Source: Condylostoma magnum (Eukaryota; Ciliophora; Heterotrichea; Heterotrichida; Condylostomatidae). From it: DNA of 64,000 nucleotides. The first letter of the stretch is position 1; every line of letters starts with the position of its first letter. Location of the stretch: contig CAKKTI010000073.1 in assembly GCA_920105805.1 (NCBI GenBank), positions 6,539 through 70,538 on the forward strand. The letters run 5' to 3'. Positions 25,461-38,742 of the stretch are shown here, in pieces. The translations under genes and the position numbers were made by a program. The notes below the pieces were generated by a model, which was not told the origin of the DNA, made no database searches, and was given only the letters and a program-made list of their open reading frames with translations.

Positions 25461-27899
25461 ATGCAATGAAATGGCTCTTCAGGTAAAATATTTCTCACAG
25501 AAGCAAACAGAGAAATAACAATTCCAGTAAATCTTATACAGTGAGAACTTGATGGAAATCCAGAATTACAAGAAATGCTAAGTAAGTAATTAAAAAATCA
25601 AATGATGATTGAAAATACGGGGATAAATGACTGTAATGCTTATGAGGAAATAATAGGCGAGATAAACAATCACAAGGATAAAATGTAGAAGAAAATGCAA
25701 GCTGAGTATAGAAATAAGGTTAATGAAATATAACGATAAGAAATTCTTAAAAAGAAGAAATTGTAACAAGAAAAACTGAAAAAGCAAATCTTCCAAAACA
25801 GAATTTGATAAAAGGCAAAGTAGAAAATTGAACTAGATTTACCCAGTAATTACTATCAAAACTGTAAATTTGAGCCAGGGGTAAGCTTTTTTCAATATCT
25901 TCTCCTAAAAACAAATCTAATTAAAATGAACTCAAAAGTAAATATACCAGACATGCTTGTATACCTGCATAAAAGTGTCTTTTTAGTATAATTAAACTCA
26001 AAAACTCGTTAAATAAGTAATGATATAGATAATAACACCATTTTAAATCATTTTGAAAGAGTTGCTTTTAAACATGCCAAGTACTAAATAATTTAAAGAC
26101 AGCCAACCGATGACCCTAAAAAGCTCTCTGTAAGGCTTTTTACTTTGACTGAGTTTGAAGATAAGTTATTAAGAGGAAATATGCCTAGTTAATGCATTTT
26201 CTAAACATTTATTAAAACAAAAAGCTTAAAGCCTTAAAAAGTACGACTATTCCATCATATGAAAAATGGCTAAAAGGGAAGTTATGGCTTTAATATCACT
26301 AATACAGGGCAAAAGAGTAAAGAGGCAAAGCATGGTAAGCATATAACTTTATGCGATGTTTAAAATGCAATTACAGTTTATGAGCTAAACTAGTCCTATA
26401 TACAGAATTTGAGTTAAATAGCAGATTAGATAGTAAAACTGTTGTAAAAGAAGGCAAAAATAAATATAGAGTTAATTGTGCTTGATTTTATACAGTATGA
26501 TTAATCTTGATGGCTTTTAGGATGTAAAGGTTTTAAATATTAACCAAAAGCTCCTCTAAGTAAAGTTGTACCAACTGATTAATAGACTAACCCTTATTAG
26601 TGCAAATTGTGTTTTCTGAAGTACAAAGCTAGTGAAATGAAGCATGTAATTCAATACAAGTAAATTTTACAGGCCAAGCACAGTTTTATTAAAAGAGGAG
26701 TTAATATCTTAGATATATCACATATAAGAACGTTATCTGCCGATTTTATTTACCAGTGAATCTAATTATGTGATTATTGTCATATGATCATTACTTTTGA
26801 AATTGAGCTTATAAAAACTTAAGCCATTTTAGGAAGATATTTAAATATCAACGTTTAGAAGCCACAGATATCAGACACTATTACCTATGAATATCCTGCG
26901 TATATGCCGAGTTAATTGATATAATGGCGAATGTTTATACTCTTTGAAGATTTTAAAAGTGTAAAGTAATAAAACTTAATGCTACAAATCGAAATTTTTG
27001 AGAGATAATATTACTTGCCTATTCGTAAAAAGTAATGGAAGTAAAATCACTTATAAACAGTCAAACTTTTCTACTTTTATACATAGTCTTTCATTGATTT
27101 CAATCGTTTTAAAGACAGTATATAATTACAGATCCATCTTATATAACAGAACAAAAGAATAGGCTCAGGTAAAACAAATATCTTTAAGAAGTTTTCTAGG
27201 ATAAATGAATCAAACTTCTGTACTAGAAATTCTTTTAACATAGCTTTATTTAACTCTCTTAACAAAGTATTTAGTCTGGATTTGAATATAGGACTATCAT
27301 GTGACAGTTATATACAAAGCACATAGCTTAAAACGCATATTAAGAAAATCAACTCAATTTACTTGCCTGAGGACAGCTGAATTACACCTTAATAGTTGCC
27401 TTAAGTATGAATAGAAATTTTATAAGAAAAGGAAGAATTGAGCCGTTCTTTTGAAATCCTATCAACCAGCTAAGAGATGGGCTAAGTCTACTAACCGATG
27501 CTAGATGATAATTTAATCTTTGTACCTTAATTAGGGAAAAATAAAGTACTGCATATAGACGCAGAACTTGATAAGGTTCCTGAAAATATGAAATAAAAGT
27601 GCTTTAGTGTGAAAGATTTTGAAAGGAGAAATTTTATCCCTAAGCAAAAAGTGTGTTCTTAAGTGTCTTCAAATAGTCACCGTAGGTAATTGACTAAATC
27701 TAGGTCTACCAGGTCCTGTGAATCCCGGCCAAGTCCTATTCATAAGGCTAAGAATTGGAATAATATTCCAAGTATTATACCTACACGGAGAAATAATACA
27801 CATAAGAGATCATATAGCGATAAAATACGAGTAACTACACGAAATCGCGACTGTAATTCTGTATTGGATATGGTTCATAAGTATTTACATAATAATTGA
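25461..27899 (+). CDS. Large protein of unknown function, coiled-coil N-terminus and Cys-containing core
   Basis: The frame gives 812 residues. The N-terminus (SGKIFLTEANREITIPVNLI) is followed by a Lys/Glu/Gln-rich coiled coil at about 55-125. A structured core at 130-560 includes FHHMKNGQKGSYGFNITNTG, then LIVLDFIQYDQSWWLLGCKG, then CKLCFLKYKASEM. The tail is Arg/Ser-rich. The DFIQ...CKGF...CxxC order resembles a segment of the unknown gene at 15745-18255. TGA is read as Trp at least four times, twice in the first 40 codons (MQWNGSSG and NLIQWELDGN). TGA 27897 is taken as the stop after VHKYLHNN. A ciliary or basal-body role is possible but unproven. Confidence 0.7.
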
Positions 27900-27992
27900 T
27901 TAAATTGGTTCAGCTTTATTAAAACAAAAGCTTACAAAAATCTGTCTTTTAAATTGAAAAAACGTTAAAATATAAATTCCCTATAAAATTAA

Positions 27993-28604
27993 TCAAATTT
28001 CACCAAAAACTCTGCTTAAAACTCCTTGATAAGATCTTCTCATTGAGGTAGGTGATGTTTTAAAAACAAATGTTAATAATGTTCATCCCAATGTAAACAT
28101 GAAAAATTCTAAATAAGGAATATCTTTTATCAATCCTCTATTTTTAAGCATATTTTTCATTGTAATTATAGCACTAGGAAAGCTAAACAATGTTAGGTCT
28201 AATCTTCTTTGTGGCCTTTCAATCAAAATCCCAAAATGTGAAAGGAAGGATGATACTATAACTTAATAGGGTCCTACTGATTTAAATGCCCAAAAAGATC
28301 AGCATATAAAGTACCTGCATAAAGACACCATAACTCCTGCAAATGAGCAGCTTCTACAGAGATCTTTTACTGTATTGAATATTGTTTTTAAAGGATTTCT
28401 ACATAGCTCTTTAAACCTACTTGTGAATAGAGGGACTATATATACCGGGGCGTATATCTAGGAAGCAATACGGCCTATATAGAAAAAACGCTATACTAAT
28501 TCAGTACTGCATGTTACTCCACCATGCAATTTCTAGCAATCAACATATTGACCTTGAATTACCTTATCCCAGTCCCTATTTGTGAAATTTTACATTATAA
28601 TCAT
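27993..28604 (-). CDS. TMEM135-like membrane protein
   Basis: A short protein of 203 residues. The N-terminal motif HGGVTCSTELVQRFFYIG is followed by a run of amphipathic and hydrophobic segments with the pattern P..FN..RS..FAG, RPQRRLDLTLFSFPSAI and YLEFFMFTLGWTLLTFVF. These recall the repeated TMEM135 / Tim17-like fold of peroxisomal and mitochondrial membrane proteins, in which an Arg-Arg-x-Glu/Asp-Leu motif begins each repeat. The protein is about half the length of animal TMEM135. TGA is read as Trp in FTLGWTLL and CRYFICWSFW, and TGA 27993 ends it after VFGEI. Its ATG lies 13 bases after the stop of the neighbour upstream. Confidence 0.6.
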
Positions 28605-28617
28605 ATTTAACCTATAT

Positions 28618-29277
28618 TTAATAATCTACAACTAAATCATCGATGTTCTCAGCAGGAAAATCACCATTTTTGGGGCTGAGATATCTTAAAATCCCGTATG
28701 CTTTGTCAACCGGACACAAATCAGGCTCATGAAAATCTAGCATAGGAGTACTGTTTCTGCTTTTCCCAGACTATTTTACTAATTTCCTTGATACAAAAGC
28801 CGAATTATGCTGAGGAGACTTACTGTAGAACCTAGTTTTATCTTTTTTGACATCTGCTAGAATCTTACTTTAAACTTTCTACAAATGTTTTGGAATAAGT
28901 CTTTGCTAAGTTGGTGACTTAGCATTTAGCACAGGAGAGTTAATTCTTATGGGACGCTAGGCCATTTTAGATCTTTAGGGCGATTGTTTATGATCCTTAA
29001 TCCCCTGCTAACTCTGCAACTATTATATAGCACTGCTCAACTGATTTATCTTATTTTTCATATCTTACAACTTACCATTATGCTTTTTACTTTTAGTGCT
29101 TTTTTTACCTTGTGCAAATCTTGCTAGCTCATCTAGCGATGGATTTCTTTTAAAATTCTACTTAACTTCCTTTAAGCCAATCAATACTAAAACTTCAACA
29201 CACATATTTTATGCTTCTTGAGGATATTATTACAAAAACTCCTTAATCTGTTAGTTATTACCCAGATAGGCGGTCAT
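28618..29277 (-). CDS. Small Lys/Gln-rich protein, unknown
   Basis: The frame gives 219 residues. The N-terminus (MTAYLGNNQQIKEFLQQYPQ) contains a helix pair followed by SLDELARFAQGKK. It then has a basic, probably disordered middle, and a small conserved-looking block, CPVDKAYGILRYLSPKNGDF. Short N-terminal helices of this kind are frequent in ciliate basal-body and ciliary proteins, but I recognise no family. TAA 28618 follows DDLVVDY. The start was set at the outermost ATG. A later Met at residue 25 is possible and would widen the 15-base gap to the divergent EH gene. Confidence 0.6.
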
Positions 29278-29292
29278 ATTTATTATAAACAG

Positions 29293-30891
29293 ATGCATTA
29301 ATTCTAGACTCAGTATGCTTAAAGTCTTCCAAGAGTAGAGTTATCCCCTTAAGAGCGAGGAGTGTACTCAAACTACTTCTAGCTGGCGGATACTGATGGC
29401 AATTTAAAGATAACAGGGCCACAGGCCCTAGACTTCTTTACTAGATCCAAATTATCCACTGATGTTTTAAGGGTTATCTGGGACATTGCAAACCCAACAG
29501 GCGAGTTGTATTTAGACAAGGAAAAGTTCTATGTTGCTTTAAGGTTAATAGCCTATGCTTAAAATGGAATTCCAGTTTCAGCACATGCTATTTTGTAGAA
29601 TATAAGTGCTCCCTTGCCGGATTTCGGGCCAATTTAGAGTAAAAAGTAACCTGATTAGGAGCCAGTGGAGTATATTGATAAAGATAGGTATATATCTACT
29701 TTTAGGATGCAGAGCGGGGGCAAAGGATACTTGACTGGGATGGAAGCAAAGGAGATATTTTAGTCTTCGAATTTAGATCTAGTGGAACTTAAAAAACTAT
29801 GGGATTTAGTAGACACTTAAAGACAAGGGAAACTTAATGTGAGCTAGTTTGTAGTGGCAATGCATATTTTAAAGCTAAAGACTGAATAAAATAGGAATAT
29901 ACCTAGCTAATTGACTGAGAAGTTTAAGGAGTTGATAGATAGTAATTAATTCGATATTAACAGGTCAAGCTAACCGTAATTTGGATTTTAGACTGAAGTT
30001 CCATAGCCAAAGTACTCGTCTCATGGGAGTTAAGGAGCAGATCCTTTTGACTCGATGATGCCTAGTGTTCCTGCCAGTTCAATGATGCAACAATCTAAGG
30101 ACCCTTTTGATTAAATGATGCCTAATGCTCCTGTTAGCTCAATGATGTCTAACGATGTCTTTGGTTTTGATAACAGCTTTGCTTAATTTAATACATAGCC
30201 TCGGATTAGTCAGGAAAGAAAAAGTCCAGTACCACCTCCAAAGCCAGAAAAGATAAAACCTCCTCCCATGCCAGAACAGCCTCCTCCGTAAATAAAAGAA
30301 GTAGTTAAAATCGTAAATGTACCAGACGAAGAAGCAAAACGAGAGCTTTTAAAGACAAAGTAATAAATGCTATCTTTTATACAGGAATAAGCAAGAAATG
30401 AGCAATCTGAGCTTTAAAAGGTGTAATAGATGAATAAAGACTATGATAATATAATATAGGAGGTTGAGTAGACAGTATAGCAACTATAAAGAAATTGGCA
30501 ATCTGTTAAGGATTTCTTATAATAACAAAAGGAATAGGCAATTAAGCAGTATGAAGAAGTGTAGAAACAAATGCAACAGTAAATGCTGATGTAGCAATAA
30601 GCCTATGGGTCTAATAATAGCCAAGGCTCAAATTAGCCAATTTTTAATGCAGGTTAAGCAAACCCTGATGCTGGTTACAGGTCCAATAACAGTTAGAATA
30701 GTTAAATGAATCCATTTGCAGAGGATTTACAACAAACACATGTTCAAAATCAGCAAAGTTCCCCAGCATAGAATGATCCCTTTAGCTTTGCCTAAGAACC
30801 GAATTTCGGATTTGATGCTTTTGAGTAAAAACAAGATTCACAAGGCAAGCAGAAAGACGATTTTTTCAGTTTAGATTTAGGAGCTATATGA
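29293..30891 (+). CDS. EH-domain endocytic adaptor (Eps15/Pan1-like)
   Basis: The product has 532 residues. The first EH domain (about 22-115) has LADTDGNLKITGPQALDFFT and IWDIANP with YVALRLIAYAQNG. The second (about 145-230) has GKGYLTGMEAKEIFQSSNLD and LWDLVDTQ. A Pro-rich linker (SPVPPPKPEKIKPPPMPEQP), a coiled coil and a tail with repeated DPF motifs (DPFDSMM, DPFDQMM, NDPFSF) follow. EH domains bind NPF peptides; DPF motifs bind the AP2 appendage. The protein should therefore act at clathrin-coated pits. It ends with TGA 30889. The coiled coil is rich in Gln coded by TAA and TAG. The start ATG lies only 15 bases from the ATG of the divergent neighbour. Confidence 0.92.
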
Positions 30892-30894
30892 GTT

Positions 30895-31371
30895 TTAATT
30901 ATCTATTGATTTTGTTCTGTATAGTCTTAACTTTCTTATATTTTTTTAATGTTCCACTGTTGATGCCCTTCTAATTTAGAATTACTTTTTAGTATTTCTA
31001 ATAGGACGCAAAAAGCAATCATATGTTTAGGGCTCAAATTGCCTTGGATTATCAAAATACTCTCTATTAGACTTGATAAGTTTAACGTTATCCTTAGAAT
31101 AAGTCACATTAAACCTACTGTTCCATCCACTTTCTCTAACCTTTTACTTTTTACTATAAACTGCGGACCACTTAGGTATCCTATGAGAAAATCTCTCAGC
31201 AGTTGCAATTAAGTTAGGAGCCATCTTATACCCATTCTTGCTGTATATATTAATTATTTTAGATTTCACTCCCTTCTACTTATCAAAATACTACCGGTAA
31301 TAATCATGTAGTTGAGTATTGTTCTTGCTTTCTGAAACAGAAAATCTGTCATCCCATAGCCTCGCTTTCAT
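30895..31371 (-). CDS. Small basic protein, unknown
   Basis: The frame gives 158 residues and is rich in Arg, Lys, Tyr and Asn. It begins MKARLWDDRFSVSESKNN and ends KLRLYRTKSIDN at TAA 30895. A motif-like middle (KMAPNLIATAERFSHRIPKW) may be folded. I recognise no domain. The basic composition fits a microtubule- or RNA-binding small protein, but this is a guess. The stop is 3 bases from the TGA of the converging EH gene, and the ATG is 11 bases from the ATG of the divergent RRM gene. Confidence 0.65.
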
Positions 31372-31382
31372 TTTTAGTAATT

Positions 31383-32384
31383 ATGGAAGGCAGGCAAAAC
31401 AGCTAGGGAGAATCTGACTTAAAATTTCATATATGACTTAGAAATCTTAGTGCTGATGCATATTCTCTCTCAGAAATACGAAGTTTGGTAATAAAGCAAT
31501 TAGAAGCTAAAGTAGGGCCTGTATAATCGGACTATGTCAAAGTGCTAAACGAGGGGGGAAGGATTAGTGTTAAGTTGGGGCTGAAGTATGATAAGGATGC
31601 TAAGGCTTTTTTAGACGGCTAGTACAAGCTTAATCTACCGTTGTATAGCAACGATGAAAATGGGCATCCTAAAGTTGAACCCACGGAAATTTTTGCAGCT
31701 ATAATCAGTGAAGCTGATGCAAAGCCAAGACAGATCTAACAAAGATAAAGCAGAAAGCCTTACAGAAGATCAGAGTCACCTAGACCCAGAAGATCGCCTG
31801 TTAGAGGAAGATAAAGAAGAACTCCTTCTCCAATACGACAATCTGATAGAAAAAGATCCCGTTCACCCCGAAAAGAACTAGTGGTGTTAGTTGTCTACCC
31901 CCCAAACTACGTAAGGGACTCTGATATACTTTAAGAGCTGTCAAGGCATAAAATATAGGAAAGTCCTAGAATAGAGTACGTGTATACAAACAATAAAGAC
32001 AAGTTTTAGAAGTTTGTTATATAGCTGACATTTGAACGGTAGTAATCAGTAGATAAGCTTTTGAGGACAGATTTAGAGCTAAAAGGATCAAAAGTAATAG
32101 TTGTTCCTTGCTTTAATAAGCTAGATTTGAAAAGAAGTATATATAATGGATTAAAACAGTTTTAAATCTAGTTAGACAGCGATTAGGATGAGACCTCTAA
32201 GGATAATGTTAAGGAAATAATGCAGGAAATTGGAGATGTATTGGCAGTTGATACTAGAAGATCTTTCTTTGTAGTTACATTTTACTCATCCGAATCCGCT
32301 AGAAAGGCTGTAAGAGAAAAAGAAATCAATGGGAGATATGGAAGATTCGTTATTTCATCATTAGATTAGTAAAATTGCATGTGA
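31383..32384 (+). CDS. SR-like RNA-binding protein (RRM, RS domain, second RRM-like region)
   Basis: The product has about 330 residues. The first RRM-like fold (about 13-85) has LKFHIWLRNLS as RNP2 and GGRISVKLGLKYDK as later strand; its Trp is coded by TGA. An RS domain at about 112-158 has alternating Arg/Ser (RRSESPRPRRSPVRG, RKRSRSPRKE). A second fold (about 160-330) has VVLVVYPPNYVRD and, near the end, FFVVTFYSSESARKAV. The order RRM-RS-RRM fits a splicing factor or mRNA-processing protein. The end is one of TAG 32367, TAA 32370 or TGA 32382; I give the outer bound. The next ATG follows at 32395 in another frame. Confidence 0.75.
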
Positions 32385-32394
32385 GATATTAATA

Positions 32395-33821
32395 ATGAAA
32401 AGGTTACGGTCAAGATCTAGGCAAAGTCCTTAGAAAAAGTGAAAAGTAAGTAATTACAGAGCTTGTAATCACTAGAATAATTTACCGAAGGTTGAAATTA
32501 ATAGAATTATACATACAAGGAGAACCAAGTCTGGATAGTTTTCCCAAGCGGATTAAATGACGCCTGTTTTATTGAATCTATAGTCTTATCATAGGAGGAA
32601 TAAGTCTTATAGTGTGTAATATTTAGAAATGATAAACTAATAAAAAAGGTTAAGGAGAAACTTGCATAAAGGTGAATAAAAGAAAATTTTAATGGAATTT
32701 ATACAGGATTTTTATAGAGTTGAGTTGAATTAGCAGGAAGTGTCGTATGAAAGTAGCAGCTCTATCATAAACAGGGCAAGGTATAAAGCAAGAATTCAGG
32801 TAATGAAGGCTGCTGTCATTAAAATTGGAAAATGATGATAGAATTTAATTTATTAAAGGAATTATGTTATCAGAATCAATAGAAGGTATTTAGCAGCCTT
32901 TAGAATCCAAATATACTGAAAAAACTTCGTAAATTTTATACAGAAATTCAATAAAAGGAAAATTCTAGTTATGAGATAAATAAGAAGGATTAGAGCATGG
33001 AAAAACGCTATATAAAGGACTTTAACTTAAATTACTTTAAGTTAATTCATAGCAATTATTGTAGTAAAGGCTTATAAATGAAAAATTGGATAGCTGTTTC
33101 CAGTTGCTTACTATTTAAAGAAAGTTTAGCATATTGTTAGTAAAGTATCAAAGGGAAATATTAAAATAACCAATGGAATTAAGGTACTTATTAAAAGGAA
33201 AAGAGTATTTAAAAAGATGAATGGTATAAAGTTCCTACGCTTGCATATTGACATGCTGAATAATGCTGCTTAAAGCTTAAATAATAAAAGGAAAGAAATT
33301 CAGTAAACTCTGTAATATAAGTTTAAGCTTAAAGCAATGAATACACTAAAATAAAAGCTCATTTTTCACTTGAGTTCAACCTTGTAGAAAATTTAAAATG
33401 CTTTAGTAATCTCCTAGTAGATTTACCCTATTAGAAGCATCCTTGTCCTACTTATACAAAAATAATTTAAAATATGAAAGAAAAACAAGAGATAGAGAAT
33501 ATCAAACTAACCATCCTAAGTAAGAAGGGTTATAACATATTTCTCACCATAAAGATAAAACTACTCATCTTTACGAAGATAAAGTATTTATCCTACTCCA
33601 CTATTAAATTTGTCTCGGATAAGAAACATATCTCCAATACTCAAGCCAAGTCTTCATAAAAGGCGTAGCTCAAAAGTTGCCACATTATAGCAGTTTCAAA
33701 GGATATAAACTTCATCAGGAAGGCGTAAAACTGTTTTTGATCCAAACTAACAAGGATTATAGCACTAGTAATTTATTATATTGAAAAAACAACGTAATAA
33801 TGAGATAAGGCCACTTAAAAA

Positions 33822-33825
<4 letters not shown>
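32395..33825 (+). CDS. IQ-motif protein (putative calmodulin-binding)
   Basis: The frame gives 476 residues, very basic. The middle holds a series of IQ-like helices with the pattern A..IQ...R (RYKARIQVMKAAVIKIGK, AFRIQIYWKNF, AWKNAIQRTL, IKVLIKRKRVFKKMNGIK). Such arrays bind calmodulin, as in myosin necks and ASPM-like proteins. The frame is continuous only if the tandem TGA TGA at 32833-32838 is read as Trp-Trp, giving KIGKWWQNLIYQRN. The IQ-like pattern continuing on both sides supports that. An alternative ATG overlaps these codons in another frame but loses the pattern downstream. The tail is Arg/Ser/Gln-rich. The end TAA (33823) overlaps the stop of the converging kinase gene. Confidence 0.7.
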
Positions 33826-35243
<1,418 letters not shown>

Positions 35244-35283
35244 TTGAAATATGTCTTTATAAGAAAACTTAAGGAGAAAACTA

Positions 35284-36669
35284 TCAATTATTACTAATAC
35301 TATTATAGATTTTCTCTTCTAGCAAATCTCTTAACAACTCTGTGTTCTCTACAACTCCATCGTCATTGTATATTGTAAAAATATAATTATCAACATTGGA
35401 CACACAGGTAATGGATAGTCCAATATCTCCTGAGTTGGGAGACATAGCAAAAATACTGAGTATTTTTGAGTTTAGCATAGTGGGCTTACCTTTCAATCCT
35501 GGTACATTTGACCACAACAAGCTAGACTTATTCGCTATCATCTGTACTATAAACTTGTTTATAAAATTTGGAAGAAAATTGAAGGAAATAAAGGCCATTT
35601 CATTTACAATCAAGGGGTATAATGATCTCTTTACAGAATTGAAGTAATCATTACAAGCTTAGGGTAAATTAGCCTAGGGTTCCGGGAAGGTCAAGGAAAG
35701 AATACTAAAATTATTTTCAAGGGGAGGAACAGAACCAGCTTAGGGAAATTACCTCAGGGTGAAAGGAAGAACAAATTTAATGTTTGATAGCTTATCGTTG
35801 TATTGCTTTTAAGCATAGTCATGCAAAGCTTCTATTACAAAACTGGTTGTTAAGTCATTGAAACTGATTTTCTTTTGCCTGCTTACATCAAGTGTTTTTG
35901 CTAGACTTATTGAGTCAGTCATTACAATGTTTTTATTACCTGATAGAGGGTTTCTATGTATGCAATTTTTATCTTTCCTTTAAAGCAATTCTTTGAATAA
36001 GTAATAAGGGATTAGAAAGATACCTATTATATAAGCAAAGATTAACTTAAATACAGGAATCGAAGGCATGATAGGAAACGAAATTTGGCTGTAGTCATCA
36101 CACAGATTTCCCACTATTGTTAATATTCCCATTCCATCTGCTATTACATGATGAATTTTTATAATAGCAACAGTTTTGGTTTCTTGATAATTAGAAACTA
36201 TATACCACTTATACTTCGGTCTATTACTTTTAAAAGGTTTGCTATGCAATTATGTTATAAGTTTTTCTAGCTCAGCCTTAGTTTATACAGGTTTGTCTAT
36301 TATCTTATAGTGATGGTCATGACTAAAGTTTGCATCTAGTTTCCAATAGTACCAATATAGAACTTGGATAGGATATCCCCTAGCTTTTATATCATTTGCA
36401 GGCTCTCTTGATATTAAGCGTTCTTTAACCTTCTAAGGATCTGTTCTCTCAAGAATCATTCCTCCTATTATAAAAAAGGTAGATTTATCTGAGTCAAACA
36501 CGTATAGTAAGTCTTTCGAGCTCACTGGAGTGTATCCGAATAATCTTGGTACATTTTTTATAACTTATGATAGAATTAGTAATACTAGGATTGTATAAGC
36601 AAGACCAAAATTGTAGCAAAGCTCAAAGAAAATCAAGGAAACTATTACCTCTCTGGCTATGTTACCCAT
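35284..36669 (-). CDS. Wax-ester synthase / diacylglycerol acyltransferase (WS/DGAT family)
   Basis: The product has 461 residues, the normal size. The catalytic HHxxxDG motif is present as KIHHVIADGMGI at about 177. A C-terminal block matches the second family region (LLWSNVPGLKGKPTMLNS, then NSGDIGLSITCVSNVDNY). N-terminal hydrophobic segments (VIVSLIFFELCYNFGLAYTI) would put it on the ER or lipid-droplet membrane. It should transfer acyl-CoA to a long-chain alcohol or diacylglycerol and make storage lipid. The stop is TGA 35284 followed directly by TAG. Its ATG lies 2 bases after the stop of the LRR gene, so the two may be co-transcribed. Confidence 0.88.
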
Positions 36670-36671
36670 TT

Positions 36672-37628
36672 TTATAGTAAAATGTTAGATATAACTAATA
36701 AGGACTTTATGTTTTCTAGATCTTTAAGCTCTTACTCGCTAAAATGATTGTGGGATAAGTTTATTTGTTACAGGTTCGGATTATCTTTAGCTGATATGTA
36801 TAAACTTTAATGTATACTGCTGTAAAATCCAATATTATTGTTGTTTATTAACAAAGTTTATAAAGATTCATTTAATCTCATTGCTTTTACTAATGTATTA
36901 AAGCCTATTCCAGTTATAAAATTTCATGATAAGTCAACTAGCTTTATTTCATTACTATATTTCAAAAATGCACCTAATGCTTTCATTGATTTATCAGTTA
37001 AAACATTGTTTTATAAATAAATCTCTCCTAGGTTTTGGCATATATTTAAACGGCTTATTAGAGCTGAAATATACTAATCCTATAGTCCACATCCGTTAAG
37101 CTTAATTGTCCTAATTCCACAGTAAGATTCACCAATTACTTAGCATATAGCTTAAGTGCCTAAATAACCTATTTTATTTCCTGATAAATCAAGCAATTGT
37201 AGGGTTTCTCCCTTTAAAGCGCTTATTAAAGTATAGGCACCTTTTTCTGATAATCTGTTGTGTTATAGTTAAACTCTGTATAATTGTAATTGTGCCAGTC
37301 CTTTTGCTAAACTTGTTGCATATGAATCACCAATTACATACCAGCTGATATTTAACTCACCATTTGACTTCTTCTTTAATCCTAGACTCTCTGGTCTTAG
37401 CCTAGAATTTATAGACTTGTACTAAACCAATGCTACAGGAGGAGAAGATCGCTTAAAGAATTAGTCATACTCAACCTTTCTCTTAACATTCTATAGTAAC
37501 TCTACTGACCCTTAACTCTACTATTCCTTATTACGGAAAATTCTGTACTTTAAGCTTTAATTTCTCCTTAAATTTGGAAGACCCATATAAGATTTATTCA
37601 TTGTATAATTCCTCAGCTTTTTAAACAT
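36672..37628 (-). CDS. Leucine-rich-repeat (RNI-type) protein
   Basis: The product has 318 residues. After a basic N-terminus come about seven RNI-type LRRs (LDLSGNKIGYLGTQAICQVI, IKLNGCGLQDQYISALI, IYLQNNVLTDKSMKALGAFL, LVDLSWNFITGIGFNTLV, LLINNNNIGF, INLSHNHFSEQELKDL). The Trp in LVDLSWN is coded by TGA, at the variable position of the repeat. RNI proteins are protein-interaction scaffolds; ciliates have many, often ciliary. It ends at TAA 36672, 2 bases before the next ATG. The upstream 80 bases are shared with the divergent gene at 37709. Confidence 0.85.
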
Positions 37629-37708
37629 TTTAAAACCCTTCCTTTCCCCGTTATTCATCTAAAGAAAGTGCAAGTTTCCCCTTTCTTTTTATCGCATTTC
37701 TATTACTA

Positions 37709-38557
37709 ATGCCTAATAATTTAAAAATGAATCTAGACTATATTCTTAATCATGATCAATCTAGAGCTAAAATTCTTGAGGAATAAGGGTTTGATATATA
37801 AACGATTTAAGATTCCTGCAAGCATTTATTTGAACTAATGGATTCATTGCACTACTAAACTAAAGAAATTTCAGATTTTGCCTTTAGACTTAAAAATATT
37901 TACGATAGTTAAAATAATAAATCAGTTTAACCAGATTTAGTGTTATATGAAAACGATAGTAAATTCCCTACAAAACTTCAAGTAGAGAGTAGAATTACAG
38001 GGAGATCTTACTACTTTAGTATAATTCCTGGACAAAATAGCAGTGATAAATAGGATTTTATATACAGCTGTGATTTATGTATTGCAGAAATTGCCAGATT
38101 TAATACGTGCGATCATGTTAAAATAGTTCATGAAAGTTAATAAGACTATTAAATGTACTTAAATTTGTTTATTATTACTTTAAACTTGGAGTAATGTTTA
38201 TAGGTTAGGAATGAGGCTCTGGTGTATAGCTTTTTCTTAGTTTACCTTGCTTTTATTATATTGGAGTTAAACTCAATTAATTGCCACTTGGTGAAATAGT
38301 GTTTAAATGGAATTTTTAGTACTGTAAAGCTTTTATGCATGTTTTCTTTTATTCTGACTAACAAAGTCTGATATTTGGGTTTACTAACCTTTCATAGCTT
38401 TAATTAAGCTAAAATCTATCCCCTTATTACTCCTTCAATTTCTATTTATAACGCTTTTTTTCATAGCTATTCATATATAACTTATTTCAAACATTACCCC
38501 TATACTAAAACCTCTTCTAACTGTTTTAATAATCCCTTTTTATTTGATTATTTCTGA
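37709..38557 (+). CDS. Unknown protein, with possible hydrophobic C-terminal part
   Basis: The first 143 codons (MPNNLKMNLDYILNHDQSRA onward) read well. They include a helical start and a core with YYFSIIPGQNSS, IYSCDLCIAEIARFNTCDHV, a Cys-rich segment that may bind metal. A tandem TAA TAA at 38138-38143 could end it there. The same frame stays good, however, and gives hydrophobic helices (VYSFFLVYLAFIILEL) to a TGA at 38555, so I list the longer form. No family recognised. The 185 bases after it, before COQ4, show no gene. Confidence 0.5.
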
Positions 38558-38742
38558 ATTATGCCTTAATTGATAAATTATTCAACTTTTTCCCATAAGA
38601 TCTGAATAATGACTATGGAGATTTAATGAAATACTTTTCTTACTTTCTTTTAAACATTAGATCAATTTCCCTAATTCTTTACATAACTCTTAACTTTTCA
38701 TTCCCTACTCTATCTTTACTATAATCACTAAACATTTTAATA

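Noticed and set aside
32832-33659. Separate gene starting at the ATG that overlaps TGA TGA
   Set aside because: The N-terminal part reads well, but the IQ-like pattern and the C-terminal tail are continuous only in the other frame, which passes through TGA TGA as Trp-Trp.
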